This document shows, piece after piece, positions 30,748-39,501 of a stretch of DNA of 49,632 nt (position 1 is its first letter; every line of letters begins with the position of its first letter). Source of the stretch: a virus. The stretch spans positions 1 to 49,632 of IMG/VR virus record IMGVR_UViG_3300049001_000024. The stretch is one strand, 5' to 3'. A model generated the notes under the pieces. The model was not told the origin of the DNA. It did not search any database and worked only from the letters and a program-made list of their open reading frames with translations. The position numbers and the translations under genes were made by a program.

Positions 30748-31969
30748 CAACGTCCCGCAAATCCCGCCCGCAGAGGACCCCAATTCCCTAACTCCACAGC
30801 AGATCAGGGATCGCGCCGCTGGAGTTCCACAACAAGCTCCACCCGCGCCAACCCAGCAGCCACCAGCACCAGCTCCCGGCCAGCAGCCTCCCTCGCAGCA
30901 ACCGCCGCAACCGGGCCAGCCGCCAGCGCAACAGCCACCGGCGCCGGGACAGCAGCCGGGCCAGCTCCAACCCACCCGCCAGCAAGATGGTAGTTTCGTG
31001 CTCGCGCTTCCCACCGGCCAGCGCTACAAGGGCGCATCGCCAGAGGAAGTGTGGCAGCAGGTTGCCGCCGCGCAAGTCTCAGCATCGCAAACCATCCGGG
31101 ATATCTCGCTGGAACGTGATCGCTACCGGCGCGGGATTCAAACCATCTCCGGCGCACCGGAAGTCGATCCTGCCACCGGGCAGGCCAAGCCAGTGTTTGA
31201 CCACGGAATATTTGAGAACCTGTGGGGCAATGATCCGATGATGGGCATGCAGTACATGCTGCAACATCTGTTCGGATTGAATTCCATCGATGAAGTTGTG
31301 CCCACTTTGGAAGACGTACGTTATCAGACACGCGATTACGCATACCAAATGGCGATCAATCGCTTTCGTGCCGCAGCTCCAGATTTCCCCGGCACCCAGC
31401 AAGCCGTGGATGCGCTGCTTGACACCATGAAAGCGCACAATATGCCATTCACTTCTGACGCATTGGTGATGGTCCACAACGCACTCAAGCAGCAGAATCG
31501 CTACCCAGTCGCGCAGCAGCAGCCGCCACAAGGCCAGCAACCACAGGGGCAGCAACCACCTCCACCGCAGCCTGCATTCAATCCAAATCCGCAAGGTCCA
31601 TACGCTTACGAGATGGGACGCGGGTTTGGCCCGCCTGCCGTGTTCGCGCCGCCAGCTCCACCGCAGCCGCAATACCAAGCACCACCAAATCCATATCAGC
31701 AACCACCCAATCCCTACGCTGCCCCGCCAGCACCTCCGGGCTTCGCGCCCATGGGACCGCAAGGGTACGCACCGACACCGCCACCGGGCTTCTACCAACC
31801 GGCGCCGGGGACATTCCCCACTATGCCTGCAATGCAAACGCCGCCGCTGCCAACAGTGCAGCCCGGCATGGGCATGCAACCGGGTTCAAATGTTGTCGAT
31901 GAAGGCGCACTGAACAACATGGACCGTGCTACGTTGCGCGCTGCGCTGGAATCGGGCTTGCCACGCTAG
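30734..31969 (+). CDS. Scaffold-like protein, Pro/Gln-rich
   Basis: The protein is 411 residues. Residues 30-85 and 255-375 are very rich in Pro and Gln (QQPPAPAPGQQPPSQQPPQ). Between them lies a helical core (about 100-250, GASPEEVWQQVAAAQ to MVHNALKQQ). The last 25 residues form a charged helix (NMDRATLRAALESGL). Low-complexity helical proteins directly before the capsid gene are usually scaffolds, whose C-terminal helix binds the capsid protein. That role is inferred from position and composition. Confidence 0.7.
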   Translation: MATNNNVPQIPPAEDPNSLTPQQIRDRAAGVPQQAPPAPTQQPPAPAPGQQPPSQQPPQPGQPPAQQPPAPGQQPGQLQPTRQQDGSFVLALPTGQRYKGASPEEVWQQVAAAQVSASQTIRDISLERDRYRRGIQTISGAPEVDPATGQAKPVFDHGIFENLWGNDPMMGMQYMLQHLFGLNSIDEVVPTLEDVRYQTRDYAYQMAINRFRAAAPDFPGTQQAVDALLDTMKAHNMPFTSDALVMVHNALKQQNRYPVAQQQPPQGQQPQGQQPPPPQPAFNPNPQGPYAYEMGRGFGPPAVFAPPAPPQPQYQAPPNPYQQPPNPYAAPPAPPGFAPMGPQGYAPTPPPGFYQPAPGTFPTMPAMQTPPLPTVQPGMGMQPGSNVVDEGALNNMDRATLRAALESGLPR

Positions 31970-31997
31970 CCCTAGTTGTGGCATCTTAGGCAAATTA

Positions 31998-32030
31998 GGA
32001 GCTGGAGCCAGTGACCCTGCTTCCAGCTCC
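31998..32030 (+). promoter_or_regulatory. Hairpin in the leader of the capsid gene
   Basis: GGAGCTGGA (31998-32006) pairs perfectly with TCCAGCTCC (32022-32030). Only a short ACCTTT follows. It lies in the 199-base gap between scaffold and capsid genes. It may stabilise or process the capsid mRNA, or act as a weak terminator. The rest of the gap has no gene. Confidence 0.5.
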
Positions 32031-32168
32031 ACCTTTCGCGCAAACGACCTTTGCCACGGAAGACACGAGCCAAACGCGAGTGACCCTCAGCGATTTGTGT
32101 TACGGTTCAAAGCACCGACCGTGCATAGAACCTCCAAGGTTGTGATGTAAACATTCTGGAGGCTTATC

Positions 32169-33122
32169 GTGTTCCAACCAGCAATCAATACCACTCAAAG
32201 CGTGGGCCTCGCTCCGGTCGCAACTCAGATTTATTACAAGAAAACTGGGTTAGACCGATTGACTCAGACCTTCCGCTTTTACAGCGCGGGTGATCCAGAC
32301 GATATTCCCAAACGCTCTGGCCGCACTGTGCAGTGGTACCGCTTCAATCTGCTAGGCAGCAACACCACGCCATCTGCCGAAGGCGTAGTTGGAATTCCGC
32401 TGCCTTTGTCATCCGGTCAATTCACCGGAACGGTTGAGGAATATTCGGATTTCACTAACCTATCCACGCTGCTGATCGATACCGCCATCAATGACATGGT
32501 GGCGCAAGCAGCGGAAGATATGTCCTACCGTGCTGCTCTCTCCGTCGATTTGACGGTGCGCACGGAAGTGGAAGCCAATTCCGCAGCTATCCAACAGACG
32601 CAGGGCCAGTACTTCTCTGCGGCTGACATCAACGCGGCCATCACGATCCTCAAAGCATCGAACGTGCTGCCCCGCGAAGATGGCGGATGGCTGGCGATCC
32701 TGCATCCTTACATGACCTATGATCTGCTGTCGGATAACACCGCTGGTGGATTCGTGGAAGTGATGAAGTATGCGGACCCCAATCGCTTCATCTCCGGCGA
32801 GATCGGACGAATCTTTAACACGCGAATCGTTGAAACCACCAACGTGGCTACCGTGGGCACCAATCCCACCAAGTATCACGGCTACATTTTCGGCAAAGGT
32901 GGCTTGGGTGTCGTATCCCTCGCGGGACGCGGGCCTAATAACGTGGTCGATCCGCGCAAATCCACATTCAACATTTCAACCATCAAGGGTGAAAAGTCGA
33001 TCTATGATCCAGAAGGAAAGATCGGCGCCGCCGTCTCGTACTACTACGTGATGTTGGCAAAAACCCTCGATTCAACCGTGCCCCGCTTCCGCATCATCGA
33101 GGCGGACGTATCGCTTGCATAG
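32169..33122 (+). CDS. Major capsid protein, N4 gp56-like family
   Basis: The start is GTG 32169 after a GGAGG site. The 317-residue protein has the family's features: an N-terminal YYKKTGLDRLTQTFRFYSAG, the pair DIPKRSGRTVQWYRFNLL, TPSAEGVVGIPLPL, and later ADINAAITILKASNVL and a C-terminal beta part. These match N4 gp56-type HK97-fold capsid proteins. The order scaffold-capsid-decoration candidates supports this. It would be the most abundant virion protein. Confidence 0.88.
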   Translation: MFQPAINTTQSVGLAPVATQIYYKKTGLDRLTQTFRFYSAGDPDDIPKRSGRTVQWYRFNLLGSNTTPSAEGVVGIPLPLSSGQFTGTVEEYSDFTNLSTLLIDTAINDMVAQAAEDMSYRAALSVDLTVRTEVEANSAAIQQTQGQYFSAADINAAITILKASNVLPREDGGWLAILHPYMTYDLLSDNTAGGFVEVMKYADPNRFISGEIGRIFNTRIVETTNVATVGTNPTKYHGYIFGKGGLGVVSLAGRGPNNVVDPRKSTFNISTIKGEKSIYDPEGKIGAAVSYYYVMLAKTLDSTVPRFRIIEADVSLA

Positions 33123-33131
33123 GAGAACATC

Positions 33132-33650
33132 ATGCCATCGGTAGATACCTTTTATCGGGCAAAGCGGGCACTAGCAACGGGAAATGTAGTAGCTGAGACT
33201 ACGGTGAAGTCTGCCGATGACGCAACCAAGCCGATCTTCACGCTCTTGCCTGCCAGCGGAAAACTAGCTGGCCAAGGCGTGCGGATCGCATCGCGTGGTG
33301 AAATCATCGCCGGTGCATCACTTAACGTCACCATCAGCTATCGCATCGGACTCACCGTTGCAGGCACTTTGCTTGCTACCACCGGCGCTGTAGGAACAGG
33401 CGGCGCTGGCAACTTCAACTATGAGTTGGTATTCGAGGGAGTATGGGATGCGAATTCCAGCTCCATCCGTGGACGCATGTTCGGCCATGTGGCCGGTACT
33501 GCGGTTGCGGAAGTCATCAACTCTACCGTCATTTCGGGTGTAGACCCGAATGGCTCGACTGACGTGCAAGTTTGCGTGACTGCATTGTTCGGCACTTCCA
33601 ATGCCGCCAATGACGTTCGCGTGAAAGAGCTTGTCAGCGAAACCGACTAA
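33132..33650 (+). CDS. Head decoration protein candidate (172 aa)
   Basis: The protein is beta-rich with many Gly, Thr, Ala and Ser residues (GEIIAGASLNVTISYRIGLT, VAEVINSTVISGV). It follows the capsid gene by nine bases with an AGGAG site. Proteins of this size and composition after the capsid gene are often head-stabilising decorations. The call rests on position and composition. Confidence 0.7.
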   Translation: MPSVDTFYRAKRALATGNVVAETTVKSADDATKPIFTLLPASGKLAGQGVRIASRGEIIAGASLNVTISYRIGLTVAGTLLATTGAVGTGGAGNFNYELVFEGVWDANSSSIRGRMFGHVAGTAVAEVINSTVISGVDPNGSTDVQVCVTALFGTSNAANDVRVKELVSETD

Positions 33651-33661
33651 GGAGCACTGTC

Positions 33662-34120
33662 ATGCCATCGCAAGCAGCTTCGCTTAGACCAGCGAACCGC
33701 CAACTAGTTGCGGCCCAAGCGGTCGTAGCCAGCGGTGCCAGCGCAGTGTTCGAGTTGCCCAATGATGCAGTGGAAGTGCTATTCATCATTGAAGCAACCG
33801 CCGTGGCCGGTACCGCTCCAACCCTCGATGCAGTCCTACAAGTCACCCCGGATGATGCCGCTTCCAAGTGGTTTAGCTCCGGCAACAAGTTCACGCAGCT
33901 AACCGCTGCGGGACAAGCACGCGCCATTTCTATGAGCCGTATGCGCCATGCTGGGCAAGCGGCTGCGGAATTCGACGCTGCACAGGTGACCGGCGCCGCA
34001 ACCAGTGCCAATGGACCACTCAGCCGCAAATGCCGATTCTTTTTCACGCTCGGCGGATCGGCTGGCCCATCGGTCACTGTCAACGTGTGGATGATCGTGA
34101 ATCCACCGGCAACGGTGTAA
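33662..34120 (+). CDS. Second head decoration candidate (152 aa)
   Basis: The protein is Ala/Val-rich and beta-rich (ASGASAVFELPNDAVEVLFI, KCRFFFTLGG, VTVNVWMIV), similar in style to the preceding protein. It overlaps the next start by one base (TAATG). A virion decoration or head-fibre role is plausible. Confidence 0.65.
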   Translation: MPSQAASLRPANRQLVAAQAVVASGASAVFELPNDAVEVLFIIEATAVAGTAPTLDAVLQVTPDDAASKWFSSGNKFTQLTAAGQARAISMSRMRHAGQAAAEFDAAQVTGAATSANGPLSRKCRFFFTLGGSAGPSVTVNVWMIVNPPATV

Positions 34121-34755
34121 TGGGACGTATCGAAACCAAGTCGCCGGATGTGGACTCGATCCTCAAGTTTCTGCGGGGATTGAGTCCTATCCAGCCATCA
34201 TTCGGCACCAATCGTAAATCGAACGTGGCGCCTAGTCTCACTGCGCACGAACGCCACAAGGTTGATAAATTCTTCCAGCATCGGGATCACTCAGACCGCG
34301 CCGTGGCAGAAAAAGAAGCCGCCGATGCCATAGCCAGCAAGGATGGGGACATTCCCACCACCACGTTGGAGCGCCAGATCGGACGCCCCATGCACAGCAG
34401 CGAAGTTTCAAAGCGCTTGCTCAAGCTGAATTCCAATTTTGTATTTGAGCGCAGCATCGCATTTCCCTCCATCATGGGAATCTACATGCATGATCCCAAT
34501 GCAGAAATGCGCGATGGCCGCAGGCTGCGCCACATCGCAGGCTTTGAATTCAACATGTCCCCGGAATTCACCGTGTACCACAACAACACCAAGGGACCCA
34601 AGAAAGTGACGCGGGGCTGGCGAGCGCTGATCCTGATCCTCTCCAATCGCGGACTGATCGACATCACGCGGGCGGCTGAGATATTTGACATCGAACGCGG
34701 GCAAGCCCGCAAACGCTGGCACGAGGAAGTGAAGAAATTGAAGCGTCGGCGCTGA
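34120..34755 (+). CDS. Hypothetical basic protein (211 aa)
   Basis: The start ATG 34120 is coupled to the upstream stop (TAATG). The protein is charged and basic. A helical N-terminal half contains DRAVAEKEAADAIASK, and the C-terminal part has ALILILSNRGLIDITRAAEI followed by a Lys/Arg-rich end (KKLKRRR), which resembles an HTH region. It lies among structural genes. It may bind DNA at the vertex or regulate late expression. No family is recognised. Confidence 0.7.
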   Translation: MGRIETKSPDVDSILKFLRGLSPIQPSFGTNRKSNVAPSLTAHERHKVDKFFQHRDHSDRAVAEKEAADAIASKDGDIPTTTLERQIGRPMHSSEVSKRLLKLNSNFVFERSIAFPSIMGIYMHDPNAEMRDGRRLRHIAGFEFNMSPEFTVYHNNTKGPKKVTRGWRALILILSNRGLIDITRAAEIFDIERGQARKRWHEEVKKLKRRR

Positions 34756-34773
34756 CAGGAGTAAACTTCCGCC

Positions 34774-35079
34774 ATGGCGAAGATCACACGTGCAAGAGCT
34801 ATTCGCAACTTGAACGCTGCCATTTTGGAGCTAAAGAAATTCAACATCGATGCGTGGGGATTTTTATTCACGGATCACGGCGCGGACGAAACTAATCTGG
34901 AGTTATTTTCCGGGCGCCGTGAGCCATTGCCAGTGTTCATTGTGAAAACTGAGGAAGCATTGAAAGTAATACGCACCATGCCGGTAGATGGCATTCCTGT
35001 AAGCGAGTTGGAACAGGACTTCGCTGAGGCGCATGCCGCTGCCATGCAAGGATCGCGCAAGATCATCAAACCGAATTGA
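34774..35079 (+). CDS. Hypothetical protein (101 aa)
   Basis: A CAGGAG site lies 13 bases before ATG 34774. The pattern is alpha/beta: basic helix, strand (WGFLFTD), then PLPVFIVKTEEALKVIRTM and a helix. The function is unknown; it lies between two genes of unknown function in the structural run. Confidence 0.65.
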   Translation: MAKITRARAIRNLNAAILELKKFNIDAWGFLFTDHGADETNLELFSGRREPLPVFIVKTEEALKVIRTMPVDGIPVSELEQDFAEAHAAAMQGSRKIIKPN

Positions 35080-35088
35080 AGGGGAAAT

Positions 35089-35721
35089 ATGGGACCGAAT
35101 CAGACACCGAATCAAACACCTCCGCAGCGCAATCCAGAACAAGCCGCAGCGGAAAAAGCTGTCAACACACAGGACCCTACCACCGCAGAGCAATTGCTGA
35201 AATCGAAAGCCACCTTGAGTGGCATTGACCCGGACACGCTGCAAATGCTCATGTCCATGGTGGGCGAGATGGGGCGTACCATCGCCACCGAATTACGCAA
35301 GCCCACTGAGGAAGAACAAAGGAAGATCGACGCGGAAAATAAGCGCATCCAGCAGCAGCGCATCCAAGCTGCCGCATCGGGTAAGGCAGTCGAAGACGCG
35401 ATCCGCCGCGAACAGGAATCCTGTGGACACATCAAGCCCAATGGCGAGCACACATGGGGCGGACAGGTACATTCCGATGGCTGGGCACAGATCACCTGCC
35501 AGCGCTGTGTGAAACGCTATCGCGTGCGCCCGCTGCCGGAGATGATCGCGCAGGGGTTGAATCTCAGCAACGTGCCGGGATTAACTGAGGCACATTTAAT
35601 CCAATGGTCCAAGCAAAGCGCAGCCATCGATGCCAAACTGGCGGAAGTTGCCCGCGCTCAAGCTGCCATGTCGGGCATGCGCTTCAATCCCAATGCGGGC
35701 GAAGCCATCACCGGACTCTAG
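35089..35721 (+). CDS. Hypothetical protein with a putative zinc site (210 aa)
   Basis: The N-terminal 100 residues are Gln-rich and helical. Residues 111-143 hold a possible zinc site: CGH, then GEHTWGGQVHSDGWAQITCQRC. The C-terminal part is helical and Ala-rich. It precedes the head-tail region genes, so it may be a minor virion protein. No family is recognised. Confidence 0.7.
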   Translation: MGPNQTPNQTPPQRNPEQAAAEKAVNTQDPTTAEQLLKSKATLSGIDPDTLQMLMSMVGEMGRTIATELRKPTEEEQRKIDAENKRIQQQRIQAAASGKAVEDAIRREQESCGHIKPNGEHTWGGQVHSDGWAQITCQRCVKRYRVRPLPEMIAQGLNLSNVPGLTEAHLIQWSKQSAAIDAKLAEVARAQAAMSGMRFNPNAGEAITGL

Positions 35722-35730
35722 GAGTGAGCA

Positions 35731-36408
35731 GTGGCCTTTACATACTCGTGGAAGGATGGCATCGAATTCTTGCGCAGCTACACGCGCCAGATTCCGGTGG
35801 ACAAAATCGGGGTGCAGGTATGCGATAGCGTTTCCTCTGAAATATGGAACGCTTTTCCATGGCGGGATACCTGCACCACCATCCCCACGAAAATCCTTGT
35901 ACATTTGCAACAAGAATACGATGTGCCACCGCTCATCTCTCGCTTGGTGAGCGCGCAGATTTCCCGCACCGCTCCTGATCCCACCACCAGCTTTTACGAT
36001 CCACTGGAAGTGAAGGAAGCGCTGCCATCCACGCATGGTCAAGTACATCCCTCCAGCATCCGGGGGATCGCGCTGGAGCGCGGTGTGGGGCTTATTCGGC
36101 TGGATCAGCAGCCATTCATCAACAGCAATGAAGTATTTGAATTGAACGGTGTATTCCAGATGCAGCACACTCGCGTGGCCAGCGTGGATTCTGATATGTG
36201 GTTTAAGGATCAGCTCTACCACGTGGCACAAGAGGGCTTGCTGTACTGGGGCTATAAGCTCGCGGATCGCGTGCAAGCCGCCAAAGACCAATACACCTTA
36301 TTCCGCGCCAAGATCAAGGAAGCGGCCATGATGGAGGATCAAGGCGCATCGGATTCTATTTATCCCGCAGAGGGCAGTATTGGCAGCGACTTTCAGGGGA
36401 CTTTGTAA
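35731..36408 (+). CDS. Head-tail adaptor candidate (225 aa)
   Basis: The start is GTG 35731 after a TAGGAG site. The protein is alpha/beta, with a conserved-looking beta part (LERGVGLIRLDQQPFINSNE, VFQMQHTRVASV) and a long C-terminal helix. Size and position (after capsid genes, before nozzle) suit a tail-tubular-A-like adaptor that joins portal and tail, but the match is not strong by eye. Confidence 0.65.
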   Translation: MAFTYSWKDGIEFLRSYTRQIPVDKIGVQVCDSVSSEIWNAFPWRDTCTTIPTKILVHLQQEYDVPPLISRLVSAQISRTAPDPTTSFYDPLEVKEALPSTHGQVHPSSIRGIALERGVGLIRLDQQPFINSNEVFELNGVFQMQHTRVASVDSDMWFKDQLYHVAQEGLLYWGYKLADRVQAAKDQYTLFRAKIKEAAMMEDQGASDSIYPAEGSIGSDFQGTL

Positions 36409-37602
36409 ATGCTAGATATCGATCTCATTCCAGATGTAACCGGGCGCAATTGCGGCATTCCCAGCAAGCGATACGATGGCAATTTCCGCAATGTCAATAT
36501 CAGTGGCACGCTCACCGGCACTGGCGTACAGATCAGCTCCATCATCAACGCGATCCCGGATACCGATTCCCTCAGCATCTCATCCGACACCGGCAATGGA
36601 CAGGTACGCGAGCGCTTGCGCGTGGGCAATGACGCAGGCGCGGATTATGTGCCATTTGAAATCCGTAACGTGGTCCCGCAATTTGGCTCATCCGATGCCG
36701 GGCAAGGTGGCGCGATTGAATCCCAGTTCTACAGCGCCATCGGTGATAATCCATTCGATTTCCTAGTGTTCTACCAGCGCGGCCAAGCGGATAACGGCTT
36801 GCCTGCTTTGCGCGTCACCACGGATGGGGAAATCATCAACCATGGCAATGGATACGCGCCATGGTCATTTCGCAGCTTCAATGCCAATGACGCCAATCCC
36901 CTGTTTGGCCTCAAGCCCACCGGCGAGCATGTATGGGGACCGGGCGGCGCCACAGCTCCAGATGCAGGATTGAAACGCATCTCGCCCGCACTGCTGGGGA
37001 TCACCAATGGCGCTGGTGCCGATGGCGCGCTGCAAATGCGCACGCTCACACTCACTGCACCCAATGGCACGTCACCCATGGCAGTGGCATCGGCCACGCT
37101 GGTGGCTAATCTCAATTCCGAATTACTGAATGGCAAGAATTGGGGCGCCCCGGATGTGATCGGTGACGTAGCACCCAATGATGCCAACTTCGATGCGCTC
37201 GCGGCCACCACGCTGGGTTTGAGCGTGCCCGATGGCACTACACCCATCACCACTCTATCCAAAACGCCGGTAGACAACCTCACCGTCAAGCGCGTGTTGG
37301 ATGTGGAATTTGCAGGCATCATCCTGAAAGATTCATCCGCCTACAAATCCAAGCGCGTGAGCACTGGCAGCATTGCATCGGGTGCGCGCACTTCCGTGGC
37401 AGTGAATTGGGATACCGCATTCGCATCCGCCAACTACACCATCAGTGCAGAGATTTTCGATGCTTTGAATCCGGGCACGGCAGGTATGACGGTGGAGCGC
37501 ATTGTGGCTCAAGCCGCCGATCACGTGACCTTGCAAGTCTTCAACAATGGAGCTGAGGCACGGACCGGCACTATCCATTGCCTCGCATTCCGGGAGGCGT
37601 AA
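36409..37602 (+). CDS. Tail fibre or appendage protein with shared N-terminal module
   Basis: Residues 1-36 match the N-terminus of the protein at 22992 (DLIPDVTGRNCGIPSKRYDG, then NFRNVNISG), so both likely dock to one virion site. The 397-residue body is Gly/Asn/Asp-rich, fibre-like beta sequence (TSDG and PNGT turns), and the C-terminal 90 residues form a compact beta domain (TSVAVNWDTAFASANYTISA, VTLQVFNNGAE). It sits between the adaptor and nozzle candidates. Confidence 0.75.
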   Translation: MLDIDLIPDVTGRNCGIPSKRYDGNFRNVNISGTLTGTGVQISSIINAIPDTDSLSISSDTGNGQVRERLRVGNDAGADYVPFEIRNVVPQFGSSDAGQGGAIESQFYSAIGDNPFDFLVFYQRGQADNGLPALRVTTDGEIINHGNGYAPWSFRSFNANDANPLFGLKPTGEHVWGPGGATAPDAGLKRISPALLGITNGAGADGALQMRTLTLTAPNGTSPMAVASATLVANLNSELLNGKNWGAPDVIGDVAPNDANFDALAATTLGLSVPDGTTPITTLSKTPVDNLTVKRVLDVEFAGIILKDSSAYKSKRVSTGSIASGARTSVAVNWDTAFASANYTISAEIFDALNPGTAGMTVERIVAQAADHVTLQVFNNGAEARTGTIHCLAFREA

Positions 37603-39501
37603 TTGCCAGCCGCCGCGCAAACCGGCCATCGTCTCATTGATGACATGGCCATTCCTTATGTCACTTTTGATTCCCCGGTGGCGGACACCCCCGCATTTGA
37701 AGATGGATTGAATATCTTGACATCCATGCGGCGCGTGCTGGAACGCAGGCCGGGGTTCGCTACTCCAGTAGAAGCCAGCGTTACTAATCTGCCCGGCACC
37801 ATCAATAACATCTTCACGTGGCGGCGCTGGAGTAGCAGCTTTTTTGTGATGTTGTCCATTGCGGCTAATGGCCACAGCCAAGTATGGAAGCTGGAGCTGG
37901 GCGTGGATGCGTCCTTTTCCCTGCTGCTGGATATCCCCGGTACCACGGAACCATTCAGTTTCATTGCGCGCAATAACTTCTGTTTCATGGGCTGCGGTGT
38001 TGCGGGGTCCATGCAGAAATTCGGTGGGCGTGGCGCGCAGGGAGAAAACTGGATCACTGGATGGGGCATTGCAGCTCCCACGTGGAAGCCAGTCTGTACA
38101 GCGGTTGCAGTGGGCGCCGGGTTGAATGGCATCAATTGCCAAGTGGATTACCACTATCGCTGCACCTATTGTCACGAGCTGGTAGGTGGCGAATCCAGTC
38201 CATCAGATTTGAATGAATGCATTGGCCAATTCACCAACAGCGGCGTGCAGGTGCAGCTCAAGGCCAGCCCCGATCCGCAGGTGGGCCATATTCGCGTCTA
38301 TCGCTCGCGGGATGGAGGCTCGACCGATCCCCAACAGATGCAGGAAATCGTGGGATCACCATTCTTGAATGCCGATCAGACCATTACGGACCGCACCGAG
38401 GATGCAGATTTGCACAACCGTTTTGCTCCCGGCCTGCTGCGCAACGATCCCCCGCCACCGATGAAAGGCTTTCAATCTCACAGCTCGCGCATTTTCGGAT
38501 TCGCGGATAACGTGGTTTGGTTCTCCGGCTTCGATGAAATCGTGAACGGCATGATGGAAGAATGTTTCCCCGGCGCCAGCATTGGTCCTATTGCGTCCAA
38601 CTCCGGCAATTGGTATCCATTCGATGATGAAATCAGCGCGCTAGCCCAAATCGCAGGGGACGCGCCCGGCATGGCAGTTTTCATTCCCGGCAGCGTATCC
38701 AAGATCGATGGCGCCATTCGCAATGAGATGACGCGCTACACCATTGATGAGCTACATGGTGCGCGCTCTCCGCAGGCAGTCCGCGGATTGGGATCGGATG
38801 TGGCATGGGTGGACACCGCAGCGCAAATCCGGCTATCCAGCGTGGGTGAGATGAGCACCGACATCCGCCCCGATGCAGCCAAGATCAATCCATCTAATGC
38901 CATGGTGGTGGCCCACGTATCCGGCACTAAGCAGTGGGTATGTGTTTTGGACACTATCACCGGCATCCTGTACGTCCTCGATATGGATTTGAAAATCTGG
39001 ATGGTGCCATGGAAGATCGGTGCATCTGCCATCTGGAGTGGTGAGATCGCACCCGGCAAGCGCGTGCTCATGGCGGCGATCAACAATCAGGTTTGGTACA
39101 TGACGGATGGGAAATTCAACGATGCAGGCCAATCGTATGCCGCGTTCGGGAAGACGAACCTAATCCCACTTTCTCCGCAAAACAATCCTGATGAGGTGCA
39201 AACGCTGGATGCGGTGTCCATCGAACGCGACCGCAACAATGTGTCCGATATCCGCGTGCTGGTGGATGAGAACACCAGCTTGGATTCCGCTTACAAAACC
39301 ATCTTCCTCAAGGAAAATGAAAGCGATCCCAGCATGCGCGCAGCGGGCAAGGTTCTCATTGAAAAGCGCTATACCATCCCGCCCGATCAGTTCTCACCAG
39401 CACGCCGGGGCAGCGTTCGGATAGACTGGCCAGCAGTAGATGCACCGTTTGAGCTGTACTCGATCAACGTGGAGATTCATCCAGTGAGTGGAGAGCAATG
39501 A
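37603..39501 (+). CDS. Tail nozzle (tail tubular protein B-like)
   Basis: The start is TTG 37603, five bases after GGGAGG; ATG codons further in are possible. The 632-residue protein opens with NILTSMRRVLERRPGFAT, the usual start of podovirus nozzle proteins, and continues as repeated beta blades (FCFMGCGVAGSMQKFGG, IFGFADNVVWFSGFDE, WVCVLDTITGILYVLDMDLK), as in a beta-propeller. T7 gp12 and P22 gp10 are of this type and form the DNA exit tube. This is the best evidence for a short-tailed particle. Confidence 0.78.
   Translation: MPAAAQTGHRLIDDMAIPYVTFDSPVADTPAFEDGLNILTSMRRVLERRPGFATPVEASVTNLPGTINNIFTWRRWSSSFFVMLSIAANGHSQVWKLELGVDASFSLLLDIPGTTEPFSFIARNNFCFMGCGVAGSMQKFGGRGAQGENWITGWGIAAPTWKPVCTAVAVGAGLNGINCQVDYHYRCTYCHELVGGESSPSDLNECIGQFTNSGVQVQLKASPDPQVGHIRVYRSRDGGSTDPQQMQEIVGSPFLNADQTITDRTEDADLHNRFAPGLLRNDPPPPMKGFQSHSSRIFGFADNVVWFSGFDEIVNGMMEECFPGASIGPIASNSGNWYPFDDEISALAQIAGDAPGMAVFIPGSVSKIDGAIRNEMTRYTIDELHGARSPQAVRGLGSDVAWVDTAAQIRLSSVGEMSTDIRPDAAKINPSNAMVVAHVSGTKQWVCVLDTITGILYVLDMDLKIWMVPWKIGASAIWSGEIAPGKRVLMAAINNQVWYMTDGKFNDAGQSYAAFGKTNLIPLSPQNNPDEVQTLDAVSIERDRNNVSDIRVLVDENTSLDSAYKTIFLKENESDPSMRAAGKVLIEKRYTIPPDQFSPARRGSVRIDWPAVDAPFELYSINVEIHPVSGEQ

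Noticed and set aside
31079-31879. 266-codon minus frame opposite the scaffold gene
   Set aside because: It results from the Pro/Gln-rich codons on the plus strand and reads as Arg/Trp/Leu-rich nonsense.
30734-31969. Pro/Gln repeats read as a CRISPR-like or tandem DNA repeat array
   Set aside because: The repetition is at codon level within one protein. Units vary in length and there are no regular spacers.
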